This document shows positions 1-8,992 of a DNA stretch of 64,000 bases, one piece after another. The stretch covers positions 1 to 64,000 of the forward strand of contig CAYRRM010000008.1 of NCBI GenBank assembly GCA_964426675.1, in the 5' to 3' direction. Position numbers and translations under genes: made by a program. Source of the stretch: DYMC01 sp035406705. GTDB lineage: Bacteria; Verrucomicrobiota; Lentisphaeria; Victivallales; GWF2-50-93. The notes below the pieces were generated by a model. That model searched no databases, had not been told where the DNA came from, and saw only the letters and a program-made list of their open reading frames with translations. Each line of letters begins with the position of its first letter. Positions within the stretch are counted from its first letter, which is position 1.

Positions 1-552
1 AAATGGCAAAGAGGGGTCACGGCGGTCTCTTATATATGATACGCACTGATTAGCGATCCAATTTGTAAGTGTCATATTTTCTGGAACGGTTGCCATTCCT
101 GGATAGAGTTCGTTTTGTCCAAGTCCATGTTGCATTGGTTTCAGAGGATAGCCATTTTTATTCATCTCTATATAATAGTCGCTTGGTATAATCATTTCGT
201 CAAAGCCATGTCTAACGCGTTCCGGCCCAAAATGCATTTTGCCGATAGCAGCAGTTTGATATCCACATTCTCTCAGGCAGGAGGGTAGAGTATTTTTATG
301 ACCAATTGTTAGTGATGTATTTTGATTTGCTAAAATTTTCGTGGTTCGAGGGAATTTACCTGTTATAATACTTGCGCGTGCGGCTACGCAAATAGGGCTG
401 CAAGAATATGCTTTATCAAATGTTACGCCATCTCGCATTAGATGATTAATATGTGGAGTACGTAAGAATGAAGGTGCATATGGGGGTAATGTATCAAATC
501 TCTGTTGATCTGTTGTAATCAAAATTATATTTGGTTGTTTTTGCATAGTCAT
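1..552 (-). CDS. Sulfatase, formylglycine type, N-terminal part (cut by window edge)
   Basis: Reading leftward from an ATG at 552, 184 codons run off the window edge with no stop. The translation has the alkaline-phosphatase-fold opening of type I sulfatases, with the metal-binding Asp in 'TTDQQRFDT' (D15) and the modification site 'CVAARASIITGK'. The Cys at about residue 55 would be converted to formylglycine. The core is C-x-A-x-R rather than the commoner C-x-P-x-R; both are accepted in the family. The substrate is a sulfate ester, probably on a polysaccharide, and cannot be named. It is the last visible gene of a minus-strand series of three sulfatases, 29 bp after the preceding one. No signal peptide is seen, so it may act in the cytoplasm on imported oligosaccharides. 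The family call is firm; the C-terminus is unseen. Confidence 0.9.
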   Translation of the reverse strand, partial: MTMQKQPNIILITTDQQRFDTLPPYAPSFLRTPHINHLMRDGVTFDKAYSCSPICVAARASIITGKFPRTTKILANQNTSLTIGHKNTLPSCLRECGYQTAAIGKMHFGPERVRHGFDEMIIPSDYYIEMNKNGYPLKPMQHGLGQNELYPGMATVPENMTLTNWIANQCVSYIRDRRDPSLPF

Positions 553-581
553 ATTTTTTTACTCCTAAGTTCTTTAATGTT

Positions 582-1919
582 TTACTCTTCAAAGTCAATA
601 ATTTTTGCTTCGGGCTCATTTGCCTCTCTCATATGTTTAAGTAACCTTTCCTTGAGCTCTTTTTTTATTGTTGAGTAATTTGAATTTGATATGAGATTAT
701 TTTTTTCGTGTGGATCTTCTTCAAGATTATAAAGGAAATCCTCTTTATATATTCGGCTAAATCCTGCATTGCCATCCAGATGAGGTGCTCTTACGCTATA
801 CTTCCACTTATGTGTTCTTATGGCTCGTCCAGTATGAGATTCGGAAATTTGGATGTAAACATCATCTGGCCATTTAGTTTCTGTTCCATGAATGAGCATT
901 TGCAATGGGTTTCCTCTCATATAGTCTGTTTTTTTTATATTTCCACAAGCTAATATTGTTGGGGGAATGTCAATCAGGCTAACCATTTCATGAAATCTTT
1001 TTCCTCCTTTGAATTCTGGTCCATAAATTACCAATGGGATATGGGTACAGCCATCGTGACATGACCTTTTATACTCGCTGTTTCTAGTTCTGAAATGCGA
1101 GCCGTGGTCGCTTGTAAATATTAAAATGGTGTTTTCCGCGATGCCTAGTTTTTCGAGTTTTTCCCTTATCCTTCCCAGATTGTTGTCAAGTGAGTTACAG
1201 CAGCCCAGGTAATCTGGGTAATTTTGACGCCAGTCGCCTTCTGTCCCGAGCAAATCACCTGGAATCTCAAAATTTTTGAACAGGTCTTTTGAGCCTTTTG
1301 GACCTTCGTAACAGTTGTGATCGTTCTGGTGATGGGGTTCGATATAAGAAAGGAAAAGGAAAAATGGTTTTGAGAGTTTTCTTGTTTCAAGATATTCCAG
1401 TGCCCAATCAGTTATAGCATCTGCTCGATATCTGCCTTCCGGAAAGAAACGCTTATTTCCATCTGAATCAAACATATATCCATCATAACTATGTGAAGTG
1501 AATTCAAGAACATCCGAAGCAAGCCAATAATCGAGATAACCGCCACGTCGTTCAATTGGAACTGGCTTGATACGAAAATCATCAGGACCACCTATAGGAC
1601 CAAAGGAGGCTAAATGCCATTTGCCGATGTATCCCACCTCATATCCGTTACGACGTAGAATTTTTGCTATTGTATCTTCATTAAGCGGTAATAAAGTGTG
1701 ATTGGTATGATTACCGGTCTCGCTGGGGTATTTACCTGTTTGAAGACAAGCTCTGGCGGGGCCACATACTGGTTGGCACGTGAATGCGTTTTCAAATAGA
1801 ATACCTTCTTGAGCCATTTTATCTAAGTTAGGAGTAATATTAAGTTTTTGTCCGTAGCAACCACAAGTGTCCCAGCGTTGCTGATCGGTGAAGAAAAAAA
1901 TTATATTTGGAGAATTCAT
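582..1919 (-). CDS. Sulfatase (type I, formylglycine-dependent)
   Basis: A 445-residue arylsulfatase-family protein, normal length for the family. The N-terminus carries the metal site 'FTDQQRWDT' (D12), and the signature 'VCGPARACLQTGKYP' places the formylglycine-forming Cys at 52 and Arg at 56 (C-x-P-x-R). A second metal-binding segment, 'FTSDHGSH', lies in the middle, and the C-terminal third has the usual 'LYNLEEDPHEKNNL' element. It should hydrolyse a sulfate ester, probably on a glycan; the exact substrate is not readable. It begins one base after the stop of the upstream sulfatase, so the two are surely co-transcribed and probably translationally coupled. There is no evident signal peptide. 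An anaerobic or aerobic sulfatase-maturing enzyme must exist elsewhere, since none is in the window. Confidence 0.94.
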   Translation of the reverse strand: MNSPNIIFFFTDQQRWDTCGCYGQKLNITPNLDKMAQEGILFENAFTCQPVCGPARACLQTGKYPSETGNHTNHTLLPLNEDTIAKILRRNGYEVGYIGKWHLASFGPIGGPDDFRIKPVPIERRGGYLDYWLASDVLEFTSHSYDGYMFDSDGNKRFFPEGRYRADAITDWALEYLETRKLSKPFFLFLSYIEPHHQNDHNCYEGPKGSKDLFKNFEIPGDLLGTEGDWRQNYPDYLGCCNSLDNNLGRIREKLEKLGIAENTILIFTSDHGSHFRTRNSEYKRSCHDGCTHIPLVIYGPEFKGGKRFHEMVSLIDIPPTILACGNIKKTDYMRGNPLQMLIHGTETKWPDDVYIQISESHTGRAIRTHKWKYSVRAPHLDGNAGFSRIYKEDFLYNLEEDPHEKNNLISNSNYSTIKKELKERLLKHMREANEPEAKIIDFEE

Positions 1920-1920
1920 G

Positions 1921-3423
1921 TTATTTATCCTTATAGTTTTGTATTCCTAATCTTTCAAACTGCTCGTCTGGAGAATCGTTTTCTTTCATCATCTTGACCA
2001 TAAATTTTATCATTTTTTCCTCAATAATTTTATCTTTCAGAGGTTTTTTTTGTTCAGGATCTTTTTCTATATCAAATAAAAGATGTCCAAATTCATATGC
2101 TTTACACCATCCATTTTCACAACTTGCATCAATTTTCATAGTTTTGCAGCCTTTCGTGAATGAAAATGGTTCTGCGAGCTCAATAAGTTTTTTGCTCATT
2201 TCTTCTACGCTGAATGGAGTCCTCATATGAGCTGGCATATGAGTATACTGATAAAGAGGATAATTATCAGGGCGTATAGGAGCTCGCATATAAACATATT
2301 TTCCATCAGTAACATTTACATGTCCACCATGAATGCCGAATAGAGCGGCATCTCGTATTTTTTTGTCTGATGCTATAGTTTCTCGTAATGGTTTTCCCTG
2401 CATATCTTTTGGAAGTGGTAAGTTAAAAAACTCAAGTATTGTTGCTGGTAAATCAATTGTCTGAACCAGACTTTTCCTTCGTTCTCCTCGTATTTTGCTT
2501 CGAGGATCCCATATAAAGAGGGGAGTATTTGCAATTTCATTGTAGAACGGCATTCTGCACTTTCCCCACCAATCATGTTCGCCAAGCAAAAAGCCGTGAT
2601 CTGTATTGACAATTAACATAGTATCTTCCCATAAATTATAATTGTCCATTGCATCAAGTACTTTTCCAAGATAGGCATCGCACATACTTATAAGGGCGGC
2701 ATTTAACATACGAAAGTGTTCAAAAAGTTCTACGTGATCAGGAGCCTCCTTTGCAGATACATAATTTGGCCAATCTCGAGATGATTTGCTAAAGTCAAAA
2801 TTATAAAGTTTTTTATATTTTTCAGGGACATAATATGGTTCATGAGGATCGAAAGTTTCTATCTGGAGATACCAGTTATCATGTTTGTGATTTAGTTTCA
2901 GGAATTCAAGTCCCATTGCAAAGGTTTTTGCTTGAGGAAATTTTTTTTCTTCTCTCATATGGGCTCTATTAATCCAATCTTGTCTTCCCCAAAGACCTCT
3001 ATTTCTCTCAGGATTTGGAGGAGGGAAATCGGGATCATTGAGGTCTGCTAGCCAGGCGTCTCCTTCCTGACCTCGTGAGAATCTGGCATTAGTGAATTTA
3101 GTATGGTAATTAGCCCCCCCCTCCTCCCAATAGTGATAATGGTCAGTTACCAGGTGGGCTAAGATGCCATTTTTCTTTAAAATCTCAGGCATTGAGTCGT
3201 CAAATGGCTCAAGTGGTCCCCAGCTTCGATGAAGAAAGTTGTATCTACCAGTATGCAATTCGCGTCTTGCTGGCATGCATGGCATACTGCCGACAAAGGA
3301 TTTTTCGAAAGTTACTGTTTTTTCTGCAAGTCGTTTGAAATTTGGTGCATGAACCCAATTACAACCATAAGGAGGTAACATGTGCCTGTTTAATGAGTCA
3401 AACATTAGCATTATTGCTTTCAT
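1921..3423 (-). CDS. Sulfatase (type I), first in the operon
   Basis: A 500-residue sulfatase. 'MFDSLNRHM' supplies the first metal-binding Asp (D9), 'CMPARRELHTGRY' is the C-x-P-x-R site (C49, R53), and 'VNTDHGFLLGEHDWWGK' is the second metal-binding segment with the Asp-His pair. The C-terminal 'LLFDIEKDPEQKKPL' is the standard sulfatase tail. It differs clearly from the next gene, so the operon's sulfatases probably cleave different sulfate positions or linkages. Its start lies inside the 3' end of the IclR-type regulator gene (26-bp overlap), which makes regulator and enzyme a single transcription unit and suggests translational coupling. No secretion signal is visible. The substrate class, sulfated polysaccharide, is inferred from repeated sulfatases with a dedicated regulator. 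Confidence 0.94.
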   Translation of the reverse strand: MKAIMLMFDSLNRHMLPPYGCNWVHAPNFKRLAEKTVTFEKSFVGSMPCMPARRELHTGRYNFLHRSWGPLEPFDDSMPEILKKNGILAHLVTDHYHYWEEGGANYHTKFTNARFSRGQEGDAWLADLNDPDFPPPNPERNRGLWGRQDWINRAHMREEKKFPQAKTFAMGLEFLKLNHKHDNWYLQIETFDPHEPYYVPEKYKKLYNFDFSKSSRDWPNYVSAKEAPDHVELFEHFRMLNAALISMCDAYLGKVLDAMDNYNLWEDTMLIVNTDHGFLLGEHDWWGKCRMPFYNEIANTPLFIWDPRSKIRGERRKSLVQTIDLPATILEFFNLPLPKDMQGKPLRETIASDKKIRDAALFGIHGGHVNVTDGKYVYMRAPIRPDNYPLYQYTHMPAHMRTPFSVEEMSKKLIELAEPFSFTKGCKTMKIDASCENGWCKAYEFGHLLFDIEKDPEQKKPLKDKIIEEKMIKFMVKMMKENDSPDEQFERLGIQNYKDK

Positions 3424-4156
3424 ACAATTCTCCTATTTTTTTTGCTGTATTTTTTATAAGATTGCATATCATCGTTAATTTTTTTTGTTCTTTTATTTTT
3501 AAATGGGTAGTTATTCCTACAACTCCACGCAGTTTTTTATTACAAATAACAGGATATCCAATCCTGAAAATTTTATTTTCAGTGAAGAAATCGTAAAAGG
3601 CCATTTTGCCTTTGCGAATTTCGCAAAGACGAGCCTGTAATTTTTTATTTGATAATAAGTCTTTTGGAATATTCAGCATTTTTAAAGTATAAGATTCGCC
3701 ATAAGCTATGGCAATATGGGAGAAGCTGTGTTTTAAAAGATTTCCCATTGCGCGTTCAATATCAATGTAGTGAAAACCATCAGAGACTTCACTTTTAGCG
3801 AGAAGAAAAAGCCCCCCTTCACGGAGCTCAAAATAAGCCGCAGAAAATCCAGAATCTTGAGCTAATGCTTTCAATAAGTTTGTTGTGCATTCTCTTATGT
3901 TAATAGGTTCTTTTAAATTCAATGATAATTCTTTCAATAACTTTCCGCAAGTGTAGAGACCTGCCTCATTTTTTATAAGAGCATTTTCAATGACTAAAGT
4001 TTTTAATAGTCTCGATAGGATCCCTGGAGCAATTGGGTTGAGTTCTTTTTTTAATTCAGTAAATGACACTCCACAGGAAGATTTAGAACATATTTTTAAT
4101 ATCTTAAATGTTCTATTTACAGGTAATAATGAATCCATTTTATCTTTTTCACGCAT
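3398..4156 (-). CDS. IclR-family transcriptional regulator of the sulfatase operon
   Basis: A 252-residue protein with IclR layout: an N-terminal winged helix (about residues 12-75; 'GVSFTELKKELN' then the recognition region 'SRLLKTLVIENALIK') and a C-terminal effector domain ending in 'FRIGYPVICNKKLRGVVGITTH', typical of IclR ligand domains. It probably senses a sulfated-sugar breakdown product and controls itself and the downstream sulfatases, whose first gene starts inside its 3' end. Two in-frame ATGs (codons 1 and 7) are possible starts and neither has a strong ribosome site. A three-unit tandem operator-like repeat sits directly upstream (4181-4236). The coding sequence also carries a perfect copy of the 17-bp palindrome TTTGCGAATTTCGCAAA, encoding C-E-I-R. 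Confidence 0.85.
   Translation of the reverse strand: MREKDKMDSLLPVNRTFKILKICSKSSCGVSFTELKKELNPIAPGILSRLLKTLVIENALIKNEAGLYTCGKLLKELSLNLKEPINIRECTTNLLKALAQDSGFSAAYFELREGGLFLLAKSEVSDGFHYIDIERAMGNLLKHSFSHIAIAYGESYTLKMLNIPKDLLSNKKLQARLCEIRKGKMAFYDFFTENKIFRIGYPVICNKKLRGVVGITTHLKIKEQKKLTMICNLIKNTAKKIGELYESNNANV
3613..3625. repeat. TGCGA-N3-TCGCA palindrome, copy 1 (spacer ATT)
   Basis: Perfect copy with extended arms (17 bp, TTTGCGAATTTCGCAAA at 3611-3627), inside the IclR gene and read in the TGC frame (C-E-I-R). Confidence 0.85.
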
Positions 4157-4180
4157 AAATATTTTAATAAGAAAAGGTTA

Positions 4181-4236
4181 ATACTAAAAATAATATCACA
4201 ATACTAAAAATAGTATCACAATACTAAAAAAAATCA
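4181..4236. promoter_or_regulatory. Tandem operator repeats upstream of the IclR regulator
   Basis: Three direct repeats with an exact 20-bp period start at 4181, 4201 and 4221. The middle unit is a perfect dyad, ATACTAAAAATAGTAT (arms ATACTA/TAGTAT). The first differs by one base in the right arm and the third keeps only the left arm. They lie 25-80 bp upstream of the regulator start. A 20-bp period puts the units near the same DNA face, as expected for cooperative binding of dimers; autoregulation by the adjacent IclR protein is inferred. Confidence 0.65.
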
Positions 4237-4695
4237 AGTTTTTTTTATAAAATAATTGGATTTGTCCTGGAAACTTCCCATAATTGCCTGAAGTTTTTGT
4301 AATATTGAGGTGTCCGAATAGTATTTTATAAGAAGGATTAAATCGTATGATTTTTTTTGACGGTTATTTTTGGTATTACTTATCACCGTCTGAAATTTCT
4401 CCATAGATGATTTGATTTTTGAATTTTTCAGTGAAATAAACAGGTTAAATCTCTAATGAAACATCAAGGATGAGTAATGGCAGTAATATTTACTTTTGTC
4501 AATAATAGATCGGAATATTCAAATATAGTTTTGCTTTGTTTCTTCAAAATATAATTGTATAACATTCCGCATATCAATATTGTAAATATGAGATATACAA
4601 AATAGTATTTATTGTTATATTTTAAAGACGGGTTCTTTTGATTATTTTTTATTTACAATCTACAAATAAATGGTCAATTTTACTTGTTTTTGTTA
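4237..4695. other. Intergenic stretch, no gene recognised
   Basis: About 460 A/T-rich bases between the IclR operator and the 3' end of the prepilin-like gene. The only structure seen is a weak dyad, GACGGT (4359-4364) with ACCGTC (4385-4390). No open frame, tRNA or terminator with a proper T-tract could be supported. Confidence 0.5.
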
Positions 4696-5517
4696 TTATT
4701 CAGCCCAATTTCCACCACCTGCAGAAAATCTCAAAACAATATTTCTGTATTTTAATTGATATAGACGTATTCCAGATGCATGATTATCGGCAAAAATAAA
4801 ATTTGCCATTTTATTTCTTAAATGTCTCCATCTAATCCATCCAGCATTATCTGTATTACCATCATTTCTATCTTGATTATGTAAAGCCCAATCACCTGGA
4901 GCTAATTCATCGATGGAAGAAATATTAATGTTTGGCCACCATGGATTATCAAATTGGTACCACCCATAATTACCACCTTGATAAAAGCCGGCTGTAGCCG
5001 CACCTGAACCAATCTGGCAAGCTTCTCCAACAACGACCAGATCATTGAGTCTCTTTATTTGAGATCCTCCGTAAATTAATGATGTTGGTGGATTTGGCAA
5101 ACTGATATCTGGCATTATTCGTGGATGAGCGGAATATGCTAATGCATTTTCAGAACCTATCCTTGTAATACCACTAGGACATTTCAGTACCGAAGCCATT
5201 TGAGCATGTTCAGCATATAACACCCCATTCGATTTACTAAGATAAGGACTAATAAGTAACGCCCAATCGGTTGCACCTGTAAAACAAGGGGGATAATAAG
5301 TATAATCGCTTCCGTATAAATTTAGAGCAATCCCTGTCTGCTTTAAATTGTTTAAACAAAAAATTGATTTTGCTTGTTCGCGTGCCATGTTCAAAGCTGG
5401 TAACAAGAGTCCAGCAAGAATTGCGATTATTGCAATAACGACAAGAAGTTCTATAAGCGTAAAAAATCGATATATTAATCGTATCCCTAGAAAAGCATTC
5501 TCTTTATACGATTTCAT
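4696..5517 (-). CDS. Prepilin-type protein, DUF1559-like / H-X9-DG family
   Basis: A 273-residue protein with an N-terminal type IV prepilin cleavage-methylation motif, 'FTLIELLVVIAIIAILAGLL', beginning near residue 18. A prepilin peptidase would cut before the Phe and the hydrophobic helix would anchor it. Next comes the diagnostic 'KSIFCLNNLKQTGIALNLYG' segment of the DUF1559-like proteins abundant in Planctomycetes and Lentisphaerae. Near the C-terminus a His and 'FIFADNHASG' form a degenerate version of the family's H-X9-DG element. Function is unknown; such proteins occur in dozens per genome, often singly in carbohydrate loci with no pilus genes, as here. The next gene upstream on the strand is 490 bp away, so it is probably transcribed alone. 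Confidence 0.85.
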   Translation of the reverse strand: MKSYKENAFLGIRLIYRFFTLIELLVVIAIIAILAGLLLPALNMAREQAKSIFCLNNLKQTGIALNLYGSDYTYYPPCFTGATDWALLISPYLSKSNGVLYAEHAQMASVLKCPSGITRIGSENALAYSAHPRIMPDISLPNPPTSLIYGGSQIKRLNDLVVVGEACQIGSGAATAGFYQGGNYGWYQFDNPWWPNINISSIDELAPGDWALHNQDRNDGNTDNAGWIRWRHLRNKMANFIFADNHASGIRLYQLKYRNIVLRFSAGGGNWAE

Positions 5518-6006
5518 AAATATTTCTTCTTTCTTTCCGCAGTCAGGTTAACTTTTTTATAAGTATTAGCTGAACTACGTATTAAATTAACCTTGACTGA
5601 AGAATTTTCAATACCCCCAAAAATTAATTTTTTATAGGTTATCCTTTGGCTCTTCCTTTTTTTACTCTATGATATACAATCAGTTACAAATAATAAACAA
5701 ATATTTCATGTAAATGAAGGGAAAAAAGAAAGTTGTTGAAGTAGATATCGTGATGAAATGGTGATCATTAATTATCTCAAGTGCTAAAGAAACTGTGCTT
5801 CTAACAATGGGGATAAAGAAAAACTATTTTTCATTCAAGGAAGAAAGTATGACAAAAATATTCTATTTTTCTTTGATGTGGTGGAAGAGATGAAGAAAAT
5901 GAAGTTCCTAAACTTGCGTTGCAGGCTTCAATAATATACTATCAAGCTATCTCTTAATCAACTTAAGGTGACTTAACTTGGGCTTTGCTATCAAAAATGG
6001 GTAGAA
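5518..6006. other. Intergenic stretch with an imperfect dyad
   Basis: Leader region of the prepilin-like gene. CAGTCAGGTTAAC (from about 5540) and TTAACCTTGACTG (from about 5587) form an imperfect inverted repeat about 50 bp apart, close to the gene start, and may be an operator. From about 5650 to 6000 nothing coding or structured was recognised. Confidence 0.4.
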
Positions 6007-6861
6007 TTATTTCCTGGCTTTTTCAAGATACTTGCAGGTTGTTTCGGCAATGAAACCGAGTTCTTTGATTATCATTCTAGTATCATATGCACTGGCATAT
6101 TTATTTGTTGGATTCTCATAGTAAAAAAGATCGACATCATCGCCCCACCAGTTTCTGAGAATATCGGCAGTTGGTTCATTGCTCCAGGCAAGTGGAGCAG
6201 TGGCATTCATTATCCTCACACCGTTCTTGTAAGGATTTTCGACAGCTAGTGAAAAAACTTTTACGGCATCACTGAGCATCATCATTGAAAGCCCGCCCAA
6301 AGCCCATTGTTTAATAGGTGTAATTCCGACAAGCTCTGCTGGGTTATTATCAGGACAAATAGCTGCCAGTCGAAGATTGATTACGTCAATATCTGGATTC
6401 TGGCGTTGATAATATTTTGTGACTTCCTCCATCAGAAACTTTGAAAATCCATATCCGTCGCGGTCAAAACATGGGTGTTCGTCGGCAATAGGGACTTGTA
6501 ATGGTCGAAATTCAATGCTCTGCATTCCTACGGCGGCGATTGAACTTGCCATTACGAATTTTTTGCATCCCCTATCGATTAAGTATCTCATTAATTGCCG
6601 TGTACCTTCAACGTTCACCAGTATCCCATCTCTTTCAGAACACCCCCCTGTGACTGCAGCAAGATGGACTACATTGTTAATGTTGAATTTATTGAGTTTT
6701 CTAAGGTCCTCCAAATTAGAAAATTCGCCCTGTAGATTTTCAATTCCATCAATATTTGGATTTTTTCTGCTAAAACCAATAATTTTGTGTTTTTTTGAAA
6801 GAGAAATTGCAAGTGCTTTTCCTATAAAGCCGCTTGTTCCAGTTATAAGTATTGTGCTCAT
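6007..6861 (-). CDS. NAD-dependent epimerase/dehydratase (extended SDR)
   Basis: A 284-residue extended short-chain dehydrogenase. The N-terminal Rossmann motif is 'ITGTSGFIGKAL' (G-x-x-G-x-x-G), an 'VVHLAAVTGG' strand follows, and the catalytic pair is Y-x-x-x-K in 'DGYGFSKFLMEE'. It probably acts on a nucleotide sugar or free sugar/lactone in the cytoplasm; substrate specificity cannot be told. It lies 84 bp downstream of the medium-chain dehydrogenase on the same strand, so both are probably one unit controlled by the divergent AraC regulator. The two oxidoreductases side by side suggest an oxidative sugar pathway. Confidence 0.85.
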   Translation of the reverse strand: MSTILITGTSGFIGKALAISLSKKHKIIGFSRKNPNIDGIENLQGEFSNLEDLRKLNKFNINNVVHLAAVTGGCSERDGILVNVEGTRQLMRYLIDRGCKKFVMASSIAAVGMQSIEFRPLQVPIADEHPCFDRDGYGFSKFLMEEVTKYYQRQNPDIDVINLRLAAICPDNNPAELVGITPIKQWALGGLSMMMLSDAVKVFSLAVENPYKNGVRIMNATAPLAWSNEPTADILRNWWGDDVDLFYYENPTNKYASAYDTRMIIKELGFIAETTCKYLEKARK

Positions 6862-6945
6862 TTTAGTACTCCATTCAGTTATTTTAATATTTTATTACAA
6901 ATTTCTACTATTATTGAGGCAGATATTCTACAAATTGGTAGCCGT

Positions 6946-7950
6946 TTATTCCCACTTTATCGTCACCCCCATGATCTCGTTGTCCCCATTGTTGATCTTT
7001 TCAAAGATGGCTGGGGCATCTTTGTAAGTAATTCTATTAGTAATCGCCTTACCCCATGGGAGAATACCTGTAGTTATATTCTTAATAACCGCTTTGCGGA
7101 ATGCTTGTCCTCCATCGTCACATGGAAAGAACATTTTGAGTCTTCTTCCGTGAGCTGGTAAGAAATTGAACAGGACAGGTACGTTTCCATAATTACCCTG
7201 CCAGACGTAAGAACCATGTGTTTTGCAAAGCTCAATGGTCTGGTTAATACATGAGGGGATACCTGTGCACTCGAAGACGGTATCAGCTCCTTCTGGAACT
7301 ATTTTCTTTACTTCATCTTTTACGTTCTGTTTTTTTGCATCGATCAAATAGTCTGCTCCGAATATTTTTGCTTTTTCAAGGCGCTTTGAATTTATATCTA
7401 CTGCTATGACCACGCATCCCCGGTGGGAACATGCAGCTATGACTCCGAGCCCAATTAGGCCGCAACCATATACTATGATTATTTCACCAACATTGGGTTT
7501 TACCATGTCAACACCATAAAGTCCTACTGCTGGTAGGACAAACATTGATGTCTCTTCCATTGGAGCGCCTTCAGGCATTTTGTACGCGCCATACGGTGTA
7601 TTAGGGTTTACAACGATGTATGAACTATGGGTTCCGCAGACACATGAAACTTTCTGTCCATTTTTAAGGTTTATGAAAGAGTTTCCACGAAAATAGACCT
7701 TATCTCCTTTCTCAAAATTGCTTATTTTAGAACCAACTTTTTCAACTATGCCAGTACCCATGTATCCGGTGCATAGAGGGTAAGGTCCCCATGAAATCTT
7801 ATTTTTCACAAGTGCAAATTCAGTTCCGATACTTACCCCGGAATAAACTGTTTTAATTACAATTTGGTCATCTGCAGGATCCGGAAGAATCACATCCCGA
7901 ATGCTGAAATTCTGCTTCTCATCACATATTAGTGCTTTTGCTTGTATCAT
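6946..7950 (-). CDS. Medium-chain dehydrogenase/reductase, BchC/TDH-like
   Basis: A 334-residue MDR-superfamily protein. The N-terminal catalytic domain begins 'YSGVSIGTEFAL', the opening of the S-G-[IV]-S-x-G-T-E subgroup that includes BchC-like enzymes. The nucleotide-binding domain has 'IVYGCGLIGLGVIAACSHRG' followed by 'VAVDINSKRLEKAK', whose Asp indicates NAD(H) preference. The canonical G-H-E zinc-enzyme motif is replaced by 'TGYMGTG' and no structural-zinc cysteine cluster is seen, so it may not be a standard zinc alcohol dehydrogenase. It probably oxidises a sugar or polyol. It is divergent from the AraC gene at 8126 and leads the epimerase gene. Confidence 0.85.
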   Translation of the reverse strand: MIQAKALICDEKQNFSIRDVILPDPADDQIVIKTVYSGVSIGTEFALVKNKISWGPYPLCTGYMGTGIVEKVGSKISNFEKGDKVYFRGNSFINLKNGQKVSCVCGTHSSYIVVNPNTPYGAYKMPEGAPMEETSMFVLPAVGLYGVDMVKPNVGEIIIVYGCGLIGLGVIAACSHRGCVVIAVDINSKRLEKAKIFGADYLIDAKKQNVKDEVKKIVPEGADTVFECTGIPSCINQTIELCKTHGSYVWQGNYGNVPVLFNFLPAHGRRLKMFFPCDDGGQAFRKAVIKNITTGILPWGKAITNRITYKDAPAIFEKINNGDNEIMGVTIKWE

Positions 7951-8125
7951 AGCTGAAACTCCATTTTATTTTTTTGTCATATTTCTAAGATAGGACATTT
8001 TCTTATTCAGTCAATAGGATGAAATATTCATTAATAGTATAAAATATGCATAATTAGAGATTGTTTTGAATTTTGTATTATGAAATGTAGCTTATAAGTA
8101 GTATTTTTATTAGCATATATAAAGT

Positions 8126-8992
8126 ATGCTTAAGAAGATAAATTGTGAGTTATTGAATCCCCGAATTAACCTCCAGTGGGCTGGTTGGTGGGAGCCAGGT
8201 TATGTGGAACCTGTACGCTACCTCTACGATCACGAGCTTGTAGTGTTTACTGCAGGCAAGTCTCAGGTTGTTGTAGGGGAAAAATCGTTTTCCTGCAATA
8301 GAGGCGATGCTATCATAATTCCTCCTGGGGTGCGTCACTGGACAAGGGCAATTGAAGGTAAAGTTGAAAGGCATTGTTTTCATTTCGACTGGCTCCATGG
8401 GCTTCCGGAGGTAAACCCGCCGTATGTCTATGAGTTTGTAAGCAAATTTATAAGAAAATTAAGTAAGCCAGCTCCGAAATGGCTTGGAATTACAATGCCA
8501 TTTTATTCATCTGCAATGCCACTAAAAAGGATCTTTCCGCTACTTGCTTCTCTCGAGAATAAAAGTGATGATTCTCTGGGGCAATTAAGACGACGTGGAC
8601 TTTTCCTTCAGCTTCTTTCTGAGGTTATGTCTTCCCATAGAGTTGGGAAGAAGATTCATGCAGGGAAATCTCTTCGTCTTGTACAAATATTGAAGCAGAG
8701 GATTGAAAATGATTTTAGAAAACCACTTTCAGTAAATCTCCTTGCTGCTGAATTCAAGGTAACGCCTGTTCATATGATCAGGACTTTTAGACATGTGGTT
8801 GGGATGACTCCGCTTGAATATGTTCATCGACTTCGACTGGATGAAGCATTTCGGCTTCTTTCGAGGGGAGATGGTTCTATGAATATTGCGGAAATTGCAG
8901 AATCGGTTGGTTTTGATGATCCGAACTATTTCAGCCGCTTATTCCGTAAGAAGGTAGGTTATCCTCCTTCCTCAGTTAAATGGATCGGCTGA
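8126..8992 (+). CDS. AraC-family transcriptional regulator
   Basis: A 288-residue AraC/XylS protein. The N-terminal half is a cupin-like sensor: 'HELVVFTAGKSQVVVGEKSF' and 'GDAIIIPPGVRHWTRA' give the jelly-roll and its P-P-G-x-x-H turn. The C-terminal 100 residues hold two helix-turn-helix units ('SVNLLAAEFKVTPVHMIRTF' and 'NIAEIAESVGFDDPNYFSRL') and the conserved family tail. The ATG at 8126 lacks a clear ribosome site. It is divergent from the dehydrogenase-epimerase pair, so local control of those genes by a sugar ligand is the natural inference. Its coding sequence is more G/C-rich than the flanking spacers. Confidence 0.92.
   Translation: MLKKINCELLNPRINLQWAGWWEPGYVEPVRYLYDHELVVFTAGKSQVVVGEKSFSCNRGDAIIIPPGVRHWTRAIEGKVERHCFHFDWLHGLPEVNPPYVYEFVSKFIRKLSKPAPKWLGITMPFYSSAMPLKRIFPLLASLENKSDDSLGQLRRRGLFLQLLSEVMSSHRVGKKIHAGKSLRLVQILKQRIENDFRKPLSVNLLAAEFKVTPVHMIRTFRHVVGMTPLEYVHRLRLDEAFRLLSRGDGSMNIAEIAESVGFDDPNYFSRLFRKKVGYPPSSVKWIG

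Noticed and set aside
4181..4236. Three short direct repeats as a CRISPR remnant
   Set aside because: The period is only 20 bp, the repeats are themselves palindromic and abut without spacers, and there are no cas genes; an operator explains them better.
5422..5434. TGCGATTATTGCA as a further palindrome copy
   Set aside because: One arm base differs and it encodes the conserved I-A-I-I-A-I of the prepilin helix, so coding constraint explains it.
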